A stretch of DNA of 18,645 nucleotides from the NCBI GenBank assembly GCA_946885925.1, contig CAMPHP010000002.1, positions 1-18,645 on the forward strand, written 5' to 3'. The notes beneath the pieces are model-generated. The model saw only the letters and a program-made list of their open reading frames with translations, had not been told where the DNA came from and did not search any database. This stretch comes from an uncultured Litorilinea sp. (GTDB lineage Bacteria > Chloroflexota > Anaerolineae > Caldilineales > Caldilineaceae). Of this stretch, positions 6,621 to 13,724 are shown piece by piece; the stretch's first letter is position 1; every line of letters starts with the position of its first letter. Made by a program: the position numbers and the translations under genes.

Positions 6621-8470
6621 CAGCTCATGACCTCCTCCGGAGCGCGGAAATATTTGGTTCGCAACGCTTCGGCAGCGAGGTATGCCAGCGCAATCACTGT
6701 GCCGGTGGGATTCATCCCCGGATTTTGTGGGAAGAGTGCCGCACCTGTCACAAAGACGTTGGGCGTATCCCATACCTGACCATATTTGTTTGTGACCGAC
6801 GTGCCAGGGTCTGTGCCCATGATCGCACCCCCGGTGTTGTGCGTGCTTTGGTAACTATAGATCTTGTAAGGCTCCAATTCCTCGGTGGTGCTCATCTCTG
6901 TGGGGTTCATGGCGCGCATGATCTCACCACAGCGAGCGGAGACGTAGCGACATAAGTTATAGTCGTTGGGATGAAAATCAAAGGTGATGCGGAGCAGTGG
7001 CAGCCCAAACGAATCCTTATAGGTCGGATCAAGATCAAGAAATTGATCAACATAGGGCAAAGATTCGCCCTGGATACCGATTGCAATCGTGCTATCCCAC
7101 CTATTACGCAGCGCCTCCTTCCATTCATTGCCCCACATGGTGCTGTCATTGGTGAGCGTGCCCAATTCTCCGGCGAGTGGAGGATGGGTTCGCGGCGCTT
7201 CTTCCTCCTCACTTGGAGCCGCGTTGCCGCCGATTGGCCGCATATTATGCGCCGACGTAATCGGTTCGCGCTCACCCCCGCCACACGTAATCGAAGCACC
7301 GCCAATAAAATCAAGATCGCTGTGATCAAAGTTATCGGAGTTAAAGTCTTCGACAACGTCTTGCAGACAACTGTTGCCCATGTATTGATTAAATCGCCGC
7401 CCTTCAAAGAGGCCATTGGCGGGTGTATGCAACAATTGGTAAGTATAGTTTTTGCCGACCCGACCTTGATCATTGCCAATCCCCTGTGGATGGGCCTCGC
7501 TGCGTGAGAGAAGCAGCAAGCGCACATTGGTCAGCGTAAAACCGGACAAAATTACCACATCCGCTGGTTGCTCATGCCGCTCTCCGGTACGCATATCCAC
7601 ATAGGTTACACCCGTTGCCAGCCCTGCGTTGTTGACATTGACCGAGATCACTTTGGAGTAGAGGCGAATCTCATACAGCCCTGTGCTGAGCGCCATTGGG
7701 ATATGGCTGGCATTGGCACTGGCCTTTGCATCCACCTCACAGCCATAGCGTGTACAAAATCCACAATAGACGCAAGCCGCCCGCTCTCGACCAGAGAGGT
7801 CACGATAGGCACGCGAGAGAATGGATGCTGGCTGTGGAAAGGGATGGTAGCCTAAAGTGCGCGCCGCTTCAGAGAACATGGTTGCCGGAATGCTGCGGAT
7901 CAGTGGCGGCAGGGGATAAGGACGGCTGCGCGCCCCCTCGAAAGGATTGCCACCTTCCAAAATAGCCCCGTTCAAGTTGCCTGTTTGCCCGGACAAACCA
8001 ATCTCATAGTCGGCGCGGTCATAATAGGGTTCCAACTCTTCATAGGTAATGCCCCAATCCTGCGCTGTGCAACCTTCGGGAATCTTCTCTTCGCCATAGC
8101 GTTCGATGTGATGCGAACGGTAACGGAAATCAGTGGGGTAGAAGCGCCAGGTCTGTGCAGCCCAATGCACGCCAGCCCCACCCACGCCGATACCAGGATG
8201 GAACGAGCCAAATTGACGCATGGGCAGCGATGGCGCATCCGGATTGGGTCGCCATGTCCACGTCTCTTTGCTCAAGTTAAACATCAACCCTGTGCGTAGC
8301 ATGTGATAGAGTGTGTCATGGTTATGAGCAAAATCCGGGTTTGCAAAACGGTCGCCACCTGCCTCAATCGAAACGACGCGATACCCTTCTGCGGTAAGCT
8401 GCTGGGCAATGATGCCCGCTGTCCAACCAGCACCCACCGTAACAACTTCAACTTTGGGAAAGACGGTCAT
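6620..8470 (-). CDS. GMC family FAD oxidoreductase (gluconate 2-dehydrogenase large-subunit type)
   Basis: Flavoprotein of 616 residues predicted to oxidise a sugar, sugar acid or alcohol in the periplasm. Seen: FAD-binding GAGWTAG at 13-19 and the ribose-binding acid E36; GVGGAGVHW near 95-103; a cysteine cluster C233-x2-C236-x2-C239-x4-C244, of the sort found in bacterial FAD-dependent glucose/gluconate dehydrogenases and suggestive of an Fe-S cluster; and the C-terminal HNTGG (H544) and NPTGT (N587) that make the GMC active-site His/Asn pair. It has no signal peptide, so it should be exported folded with its Tat-bearing subunit 3, encoded 25 nt upstream. An acidic stretch (about 420-425) lies in a probable surface loop. 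A GGGAG site sits 9 nt before the ATG. The exact substrate cannot be read from sequence. Confidence 0.93.
   Translation of the reverse strand: MTVFPKVEVVTVGAGWTAGIIAQQLTAEGYRVVSIEAGGDRFANPDFAHNHDTLYHMLRTGLMFNLSKETWTWRPNPDAPSLPMRQFGSFHPGIGVGGAGVHWAAQTWRFYPTDFRYRSHHIERYGEEKIPEGCTAQDWGITYEELEPYYDRADYEIGLSGQTGNLNGAILEGGNPFEGARSRPYPLPPLIRSIPATMFSEAARTLGYHPFPQPASILSRAYRDLSGRERAACVYCGFCTRYGCEVDAKASANASHIPMALSTGLYEIRLYSKVISVNVNNAGLATGVTYVDMRTGERHEQPADVVILSGFTLTNVRLLLLSRSEAHPQGIGNDQGRVGKNYTYQLLHTPANGLFEGRRFNQYMGNSCLQDVVEDFNSDNFDHSDLDFIGGASITCGGGEREPITSAHNMRPIGGNAAPSEEEEAPRTHPPLAGELGTLTNDSTMWGNEWKEALRNRWDSTIAIGIQGESLPYVDQFLDLDPTYKDSFGLPLLRITFDFHPNDYNLCRYVSARCGEIMRAMNPTEMSTTEELEPYKIYSYQSTHNTGGAIMGTDPGTSVTNKYGQVWDTPNVFVTGAALFPQNPGMNPTGTVIALAYLAAEALRTKYFRAPEEVMS
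6631..6638 (-). promoter_or_regulatory. Ribosome binding site deciding the cupredoxin start
   Basis: GGAGGAGG within the last codons of the GMC gene, 10 nt before the ATG at 6620 that overlaps the GMC stop (TGATG). It fixes the cupredoxin start and implies coupled translation. Confidence 0.65.
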
Positions 8471-8495
8471 AAAGCGACTCCCAATCTATTTGGCA

Positions 8496-9469
8496 TTATG
8501 GATGATCATGGTGAACCGGGTATTCTTCCTGCGAACCACTCACTGGCAGCACAGTGTAGGGGCCTGAGTATTCACCAGGGCTAAATGGGTGCAACTGTGC
8601 AAGTGATTGTGGGGGGCGCGGCGTGGTTTCGGTGAGAATGTCATACTCTGTATAGGCACGCTGGGCACCGGGATAGCCGATCAACTTCCAGCCCACCATG
8701 TCGCGGTTGCCGCCATAAGCAGGATCGCTAAACATGCCTTCGGCAGTGTGGCGGCGCAGCACGGCAAAGAAGGAGGTGGCGGAGATAGACTCAAAGCCAG
8801 CCGTAGCATCACCATTGACCATATCTTCAATCACGGAATCCTGCTGCGCTTCTTCGAGCTCGATATAGGTCATCCCAAATTTTGAGCGGGAATAGGCATC
8901 GACAGCGATTACACCCAAGCGATAGACCTCACGCGGGGAAAGGATCGATTGGTAGCCATACCGCTCGATTTGGTCAGCAGCAACCCACACCGTCTCATAG
9001 TTCCCTCATCCTCTGGTGGGGAATCCCCACTGTAAATCTGTGCATAGGGTGGTTCGCGATAGGTTGTTTCGGTAAATCCCTCTTGATAGGCGAGCATATT
9101 GTCAATATAAGTCGTCACGCCCGCTTCGCGCGCACCGGGGTCTTCCGGTGTGCCGGGCAGAATACGCGCCGTGAGTGCTTCGACTGTGCGCGCCTCATGG
9201 GGTGTGAAGGTACGCAACTTGGATAGGTCGGGTGGGATGGCAGGCGCAAGCGGCACATCGGGATTGAGCGGCGGTGGCGGTGATGGTTGTAGGCCCGTCT
9301 GCGTCAGGTTTGATGTAGGATACGCTTGTTGATCTGGTGCGGACGCTTGTTCATTTGGCGACGAACAGCCGCCCGCGGTCGCCACGGGAATGCTTGCTGC
9401 TGTGATCAAAACGCCTTTGAAAAAGCCACGCCGCGAGATACGCACGCGCTGCTCTGGTTTATCGCTCAT
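8496..9469 (-). pseudogene. Gluconate 2-dehydrogenase subunit 3 family protein, frameshifted
   Basis: The Tat-signal partner of GMC dehydrogenases. From the ATG at 9469 (AGAGAGG site upstream) the frame gives a classical Tat motif (SRRGFFK), a possible lipobox (AGGC), a Pro-rich linker and the first part of the domain, up to PPEDE. It then leaves frame near 9003-9005 and would stop at 8909 after an unrelated tail. The rest of the domain continues in the neighbouring frame from GNYETVWVAADQIERYG to the stop at 8496, including the family's C-terminal motif (HTAEGMFSDPAYGG, then GWKLIGYPGAQRAY). One extra base in the GGG run would restore a 324-residue protein. Either the gene is broken or a G was lost in sequencing; both halves look well conserved, which favours error or a recent event. 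If truly broken, export of the GMC subunit would be in doubt. Confidence 0.85.
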
Positions 9470-9482
9470 GGTTTGTGCCTCT

Positions 9483-9842
9483 CTACTTACTGTATAAATA
9501 TGCGGCCATATTGCGGGCATCTATTTCAGTTACATTCAGGTTGGGCATCGCCGTTCCTGGCTCAATCGCTTGTGGATTTTGAATCCATTCAATCAAATGC
9601 TCTGCCGTATTCGGAAGATTTCCTGCCACATAATGGCGTTGTGCATACTCGCCAAGTGGCGGTCCCACATAGGACTCCGAGACATCGGGAATGACATGGC
9701 AGGAGCCACATCCATAGGCAATGATGGCCTGACGTCCTGCCTCCGCATCCCCATGAGGAACTGTTTTTTGCACATGACCGATGCCACGGTTACAGCCGGT
9801 AAGCAGCATGACAAGCAAAGCAGCCAGCAAACATTTATGCAT
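9483..9842 (-). CDS. Monohaem c-type cytochrome lipoprotein
   Basis: Class I cytochrome c of 119 residues, anchored outside the membrane by a lipid: a short signal with lipobox LLTGC (C17). The haem site is CGSCH (C45, C48, H49), followed by GPPLG, and the axial Met is M99 in PGTAMPNL. The ATG (9842) lies inside the end of ctaG (8-nt overlap), with GAAGGAC just upstream, and the stop is 13 nt before the dehydrogenase subunit 3. Sitting between the oxidase and dehydrogenase genes, it probably carries electrons from the GMC enzyme to CoxB. In known gluconate dehydrogenases a trihaem cytochrome does this job; here the carrier has one haem. Confidence 0.92.
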   Translation of the reverse strand: MHKCLLAALLVMLLTGCNRGIGHVQKTVPHGDAEAGRQAIIAYGCGSCHVIPDVSESYVGPPLGEYAQRHYVAGNLPNTAEHLIEWIQNPQAIEPGTAMPNLNVTEIDARNMAAYLYSK

Positions 9843-10728
9843 TGTGCATGTCCTTCACGGGGCGCTGTTCGTGTTCATCCGTCTTTCGCTCAAGTGCACT
9901 GAGCCACGTACCCAAGAACAGGGCCATGATAGCCACATAAAGGGTACCTGCTGGAATCCACATAAAGAGTCCGGCAAGTTGTTGATCCTCTAGCGGCGTC
10001 AATCCCCAAGCCTCGACATAGGGCACATGATCGAGATACCAGGGCACGCTGGCAAAGGTCATCAGCGCGCCCAGCAAGCCACTCACCATCATGACAATGA
10101 ACACGGACAAGATTCGTCCGCCAAAATGGTCAGCGGTATAGAGTACCCACCAGTAGAGTGCTGCCGTGATGAAAAAACTGGCATGTTCCAAGATATGAAT
10201 CCAGTGATAATTGATGGCTGCGCTATATAACCCAGGGACGTGCCACGCCAACAAAGCCACAAGGTGAACTAGCAAAATCACAATTGCCGCTGTTAGTCTC
10301 GCCCAGATCAGTTGGACAGAGCGCATCTGCATGAGGCTTCCAAATGCATTGCGCCACGGTTGGGGCAGCCCGCGCAGCAAAGGTGAAAGGGGGCGGCTCA
10401 CCACGAGCAGTGGCGCGGCGACCAGAATCAAGAGTAGGTGCTGCACCATATGGGCTGAAAAGAGTGATTCGCTTAACGCATCAAGGGGCGAGATGAGCGC
10501 AATAAAAAGCGTCGCAATTGCTGTGACAAAGAGTGCGGTGCGCCAGCGTGTCACCGGATAGGTCATGGCCCCGCGGCTATAGAGATAGAGCGGTAGCAGC
10601 AACCCGATCAAAAGCAGCGGATCCAGGTTCCAGTGCTGCCATAGGTCTTCGGGAACTGCACCCCCAGCATGGGCCATGGCTCTGTAGGGGATTAGCAATA
10701 GAAGTACGACAATGCTTAGTAGGCGCAT
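9835..10728 (-). CDS. ctaG: CtaG-type cytochrome c oxidase assembly protein (caa3_CtaG family)
   Basis: Integral membrane protein of 297 residues with a signal-like N-terminus and about seven hydrophobic segments, required in Bacillus for assembly of caa3-type oxidase. Conserved family features seen: HMVQHLLLILVAAPLLV, HILEHASFFITAALYWW and DHFGG. These histidines are candidate metal ligands. The chosen start is the ATG at 10728, 1 nt after the stop of the preceding membrane-protein gene; a TTG at 10758 would extend into that gene and is unlikely. This is the Bacillus-type CtaG, not the Cox11 protein that shares the name. Confidence 0.92.
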   Translation of the reverse strand: MRLLSIVVLLLLIPYRAMAHAGGAVPEDLWQHWNLDPLLLIGLLLPLYLYSRGAMTYPVTRWRTALFVTAIATLFIALISPLDALSESLFSAHMVQHLLLILVAAPLLVVSRPLSPLLRGLPQPWRNAFGSLMQMRSVQLIWARLTAAIVILLVHLVALLAWHVPGLYSAAINYHWIHILEHASFFITAALYWWVLYTADHFGGRILSVFIVMMVSGLLGALMTFASVPWYLDHVPYVEAWGLTPLEDQQLAGLFMWIPAGTLYVAIMALFLGTWLSALERKTDEHEQRPVKDMHNA

Positions 10729-10729
10729 A

Positions 10730-11134
10730 TCAAACCGCCATGTCACAGACACCCACAAAGAAGGCAGGCATAACCGTCACAAGGATATTGAGGAAAAAGA
10801 AGGCATTCAGCGTCATGCCAAGCATCAACAAGAACCGGATGCGCGTGTCGTCTGGTAGCTCCTGCAAGGATGGATCGCTATGGCCCCTGTTTTGAATCGC
10901 CTTCAAACTGCGATACCCCAGCAGCCCTCCCCAAAGCACGCCGACCAAAGCCACAACAGTCACGACGATGATGGTGGAGCGAATACTCTCTGGCGTGAAG
11001 AAGATCAAGTTATTGAAATTGGCACGACAGCCAAACTCGGCAGCGGCGTAGACCAGCACAAAGTGAACAAACCACAGAATTGGTCCGGCAAGCAGCGTAA
11101 ATGCCAGCGATAGAGGCGAAATCGTGCGAGACAT
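10730..11134 (-). CDS. Small three-helix membrane protein of the oxidase cluster
   Basis: 134 residues with three hydrophobic helices: about 12-31 (containing AGPILWFVHF), 54-75 and 101-126. No catalytic motif is recognised. It lies between the CoxA-CoxC fusion (21 nt upstream) and ctaG (1 nt downstream). Proteins with a similar AGPxxWFVHF first helix occur near oxidase genes elsewhere, as I recall, so a role in oxidase assembly or as a small subunit is a guess. The start at 11134 is favoured by the GAGGAAGG ribosome site just ahead; an ATG at 11146 would add four residues but lacks one. Confidence 0.8.
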   Translation of the reverse strand: MSRTISPLSLAFTLLAGPILWFVHFVLVYAAAEFGCRANFNNLIFFTPESIRSTIIVVTVVALVGVLWGGLLGYRSLKAIQNRGHSDPSLQELPDDTRIRFLLMLGMTLNAFFFLNILVTVMPAFFVGVCDMAV

Positions 11135-11136
11135 GG

Positions 11137-11144
11137 CCTTCCTC
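11137..11144 (-). promoter_or_regulatory. Ribosome binding site that decides the start at 11134
   Basis: GAGGAAGG on the - strand, with AGGA five nucleotides before the ATG at 11134. The alternative ATG at 11146 has no comparable site, so the shorter protein is preferred. Confidence 0.6.
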
Positions 11145-11155
11145 ATATCGATCAG

Positions 11156-13711
11156 CTAGATGAAGCGCGGCACGACATACAACAAGAGATAGGTCAATAC
11201 CCCTGCCGCGACAACGTAATACCAGAAGATCGCAATCTCTCGAATGGACTGGTGACGGTTGGGCTGCTCTCCTGGATTTTGTTGGAGACTGCGCACAAAC
11301 GAAACCAACACGATCAGCAGCGTCACTACGCCACCCGCCGCTACCAACATTTGAAACCAGTCAAGCACCATAAAGATTGAGCCAAATGCTTGGGACTGGT
11401 GAGTAAAGCCAAGATTGCGATAGTTATAGAAATTGATCCCGATATAGAGGATACCGAGTAGGGCGGCGATGATCAGTCCCCATCGTACCGCTGATGCCCG
11501 GTTGCGATGGATACCGCGTGCGGCATACCCCATGGGGAGTATGCTCACCAGCAGCAGCGCAACGCCAATCCCTGGCAAAATGGCATCGGGCATCGGGATT
11601 CCAGCCGGGGGCCATTGCGGCGGCTTCAGTCGCAGATACAGATAGCTAAAGACGAGCGTCGCCAGGGCAGTTGCCAGCGTAATAACAGTGAGGCGTATCC
11701 CCCATCGAAAGACAGCGAGACTGCCTTGGGGGCGCAGGGGAACTCCATATTCACGCTCGAACGCAAGCTCTTCCTCGATATTCCTGAAGGCTCTGTCATC
11801 TCTGTGCCAAAGAATCAAGGTGATTAGGGTCACGACAATGCCAATCATTGCCAGTAGATATTGCGAAAATACAAGCGCAATGGTGATTCCCGCGATGGCG
11901 AGAGAACTCAAAAAGGGCCAGATCGACGGTCCAGCCACACGGTAGACCTCTTCGGGTTCTGCCTCAACGGTAGTGGTGGTGAGCTGTGCCCGGTAATGAT
12001 GTGGATAGTTTTCTAATACATCGAGCAACTTTTGTGTCTTTGGGCTGATTGGCGTCGGGTCATCTTCCATACCCCACAAAGGATGGCGGCTGCGTACAAA
12101 TGGAAAGCGGCGAAAGCCATATTCGGGCATTGGCGTAGGCGTGGCCCACTCCAGCGTGTCGGCATTCCAGGGATTCGATGGCGCGGGTGGGCCGCTGCGT
12201 GCGCTTGTAATCATGTTATAGAGAAAGACTGCAAAGCTGGCGGCGATGATAAAGGCACCAATCGAGGAGAGCAGGTTATAGCCCTCCAATCCATATCCGG
12301 CTGGATAGGTATAGACGCGGCGCGGCATGCCATAGATACCACTGATGTGCATGGGAAAGAAGGTCATGTTGAAGCCAATGAAAAGCAGACAAAAATTCCA
12401 CTGTCCCAACCGCTCGTTGAACATGCGGTTGAGGAATTTGGGAAACCAGTAGTAAATGCCTGCAAAAACCGGGAAGAGCCAGCCGCCGAGCAGCACGTAA
12501 TGAAAGTGTGCAACGACAAAGTATGTGTCATGCGTTTGTAGGTTAACGGGCACTGAGGCCAGCAGCACACCGCTTAAGCCACCGAGGATGAAAATGATCA
12601 GAAAGCCGAGGATAAACATAAAGGGCGTCTTAAAGACAGGTTTGCCCCCCCAGATCGTGGCGATCCAAGAGTAGATCTGAATGCCCGTAGGAATGGCGAT
12701 CATCATACTCGCCGCGGTAAAGAAGGAGAGCGAGAGTTCTGGCAGCCCTGTGGCAAACATATGGTGAACCCATAGGGCAAAGCTAAGAAAGCCCACAGAC
12801 ACCAGCGAAATCACAATCAGGCTGTAGCCCACGACGGCGCGGCGGGCAAAGACAGTTACGATGGTGGCAACCATACCCACCGCGGGCATGAAGATAATAT
12901 AGACATCGGGATGGCCGAAGATCCAGAAAATATGCTGCCATAAGAGTGGGTCGCCATTTTGATCTGGATCAAAGAAGTTTGTGCCAGCCGCCCGGTCAAG
13001 CTCTAGGAGGGTTGAGCCGACGATCAGTGGGGTGAATGCGAAGATGATCATCCACGCTGTCACCATCAAGGCCCAGGCAAAGAGCGGAACCCGGTTGAGC
13101 GACATGCCCACCGTTCGCATTTTGAAAAAAGAGATAATGAGTTCAAACGCACCCGCAATTGCGGCGGTCTCGGCAACATTGAGAGCCAGCAGCCAAAAAT
13201 CAATGCCTAGCCCTGGCGAATACTCCTTGTTGGTCAATGGAACATAGGCAAACCAGCCGCCATCGGGTACGGAATCAATCAAGAAGCCCGCATAGAAGAT
13301 CAGCCCGCCAAACAAAAATGTCCAAAAGGCAAAGGCTGCCAGCCGTGGAAAGGGCAGTTCGCGCGAGCCAAGCATCTGCGGCAATACCAGAGTCGAGACT
13401 CCCTCAATCAGAGGAATCGCCACCAGAAACATCATCGTCGTCCCATGCATGGTCATCAGGCGGTTGTATGTTTCGGGGTCAAGAAAGTCATTCTCCGGCA
13501 CAGCCAATTGCGTGCGCATGAGTAAGGCCTGGATGCCGCCTACGATCAGGAAAAAGAAGGAAAGTGCAATCAGGCGGATCCCAATCGGTTGGTTCTGCAC
13601 GCCACGGAGCAGCCCCATAATGCCCTTGGGATCATGCCAGACGCGCTCAAAAGTCTCTTCTGATACAGGCTGCTCAAACTTTTTCTCTTGAGGGGAGACG
13701 GTTGTCGTCAC
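11156..13711 (-). CDS. coxA: Cytochrome c oxidase subunit I/III fusion (caa3-type, haem-copper oxidase)
   Basis: O2-reducing core, 851 residues. Residues 1-510 are subunit I. Haem a ligands are H89 and H404, haem a3 is H402, CuB is H267/H316/H317, the cross-link tyrosine is Y271, and the Mg site is H394/D395. The proton channels are unusual: the segment aligned with GAPDMAFPRMNN reads GSRELPFPRLAA (Asp to E118, Asn to Ala), the channel's other Asn aligns with T107, the terminal Glu of HPEVY is D269, and the K-channel Lys of PTGIK is Q345. After a linker (510-595), two helices (about 598-635) and five more (668-848) resemble subunit IV/III; WPPAG is kept but the His residues of the usual GFHGxHV motif are not (LDWFQML). 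The start is GTG with an AAAGGA site overlapping the coxB stop. Fused CoxI-III proteins are known in several phyla. Confidence 0.95.
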   Translation of the reverse strand: MTTTVSPQEKKFEQPVSEETFERVWHDPKGIMGLLRGVQNQPIGIRLIALSFFFLIVGGIQALLMRTQLAVPENDFLDPETYNRLMTMHGTTMMFLVAIPLIEGVSTLVLPQMLGSRELPFPRLAAFAFWTFLFGGLIFYAGFLIDSVPDGGWFAYVPLTNKEYSPGLGIDFWLLALNVAETAAIAGAFELIISFFKMRTVGMSLNRVPLFAWALMVTAWMIIFAFTPLIVGSTLLELDRAAGTNFFDPDQNGDPLLWQHIFWIFGHPDVYIIFMPAVGMVATIVTVFARRAVVGYSLIVISLVSVGFLSFALWVHHMFATGLPELSLSFFTAASMMIAIPTGIQIYSWIATIWGGKPVFKTPFMFILGFLIIFILGGLSGVLLASVPVNLQTHDTYFVVAHFHYVLLGGWLFPVFAGIYYWFPKFLNRMFNERLGQWNFCLLFIGFNMTFFPMHISGIYGMPRRVYTYPAGYGLEGYNLLSSIGAFIIAASFAVFLYNMITSARSGPPAPSNPWNADTLEWATPTPMPEYGFRRFPFVRSRHPLWGMEDDPTPISPKTQKLLDVLENYPHHYRAQLTTTTVEAEPEEVYRVAGPSIWPFLSSLAIAGITIALVFSQYLLAMIGIVVTLITLILWHRDDRAFRNIEEELAFEREYGVPLRPQGSLAVFRWGIRLTVITLATALATLVFSYLYLRLKPPQWPPAGIPMPDAILPGIGVALLLVSILPMGYAARGIHRNRASAVRWGLIIAALLGILYIGINFYNYRNLGFTHQSQAFGSIFMVLDWFQMLVAAGGVVTLLIVLVSFVRSLQQNPGEQPNRHQSIREIAIFWYYVVAAGVLTYLLLYVVPRFI

Positions 13712-13718
13712 GCGCGAA

Positions 13719-13724
13719 TCCTTT
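13719..13724 (-). promoter_or_regulatory. Ribosome binding site for the GTG start of coxA
   Basis: AAAGGA lies 7 nt before the GTG at 13711 and overlaps the coxB stop codon. It supports the non-ATG start and coupled translation. Confidence 0.6.

Noticed and set aside
6621..6773. N-terminal extension of the cupredoxin frame
   Set aside because: It overlaps the GMC coding end, would bury the Tat/lipobox signal at residue 52 and beyond, and the ATG at 6620 has a strong ribosome site.
6971..7507. 178-residue open frame on the + strand
   Set aside because: Lies wholly antisense to the GMC flavoprotein, which has full family motifs over the same stretch.
8985..9015. Programmed -1 ribosomal frameshift in the subunit 3 gene
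   Set aside because: The switch site (GAG GGA ACT) is not a canonical X XXY YYZ heptamer and I saw no clear downstream stem or pseudoknot; a lost base in the G run explains it more simply.
12032..12541. 169-residue open frame on the + strand
   Set aside because: Antisense to coxA; no recognisable domain or ribosome site.
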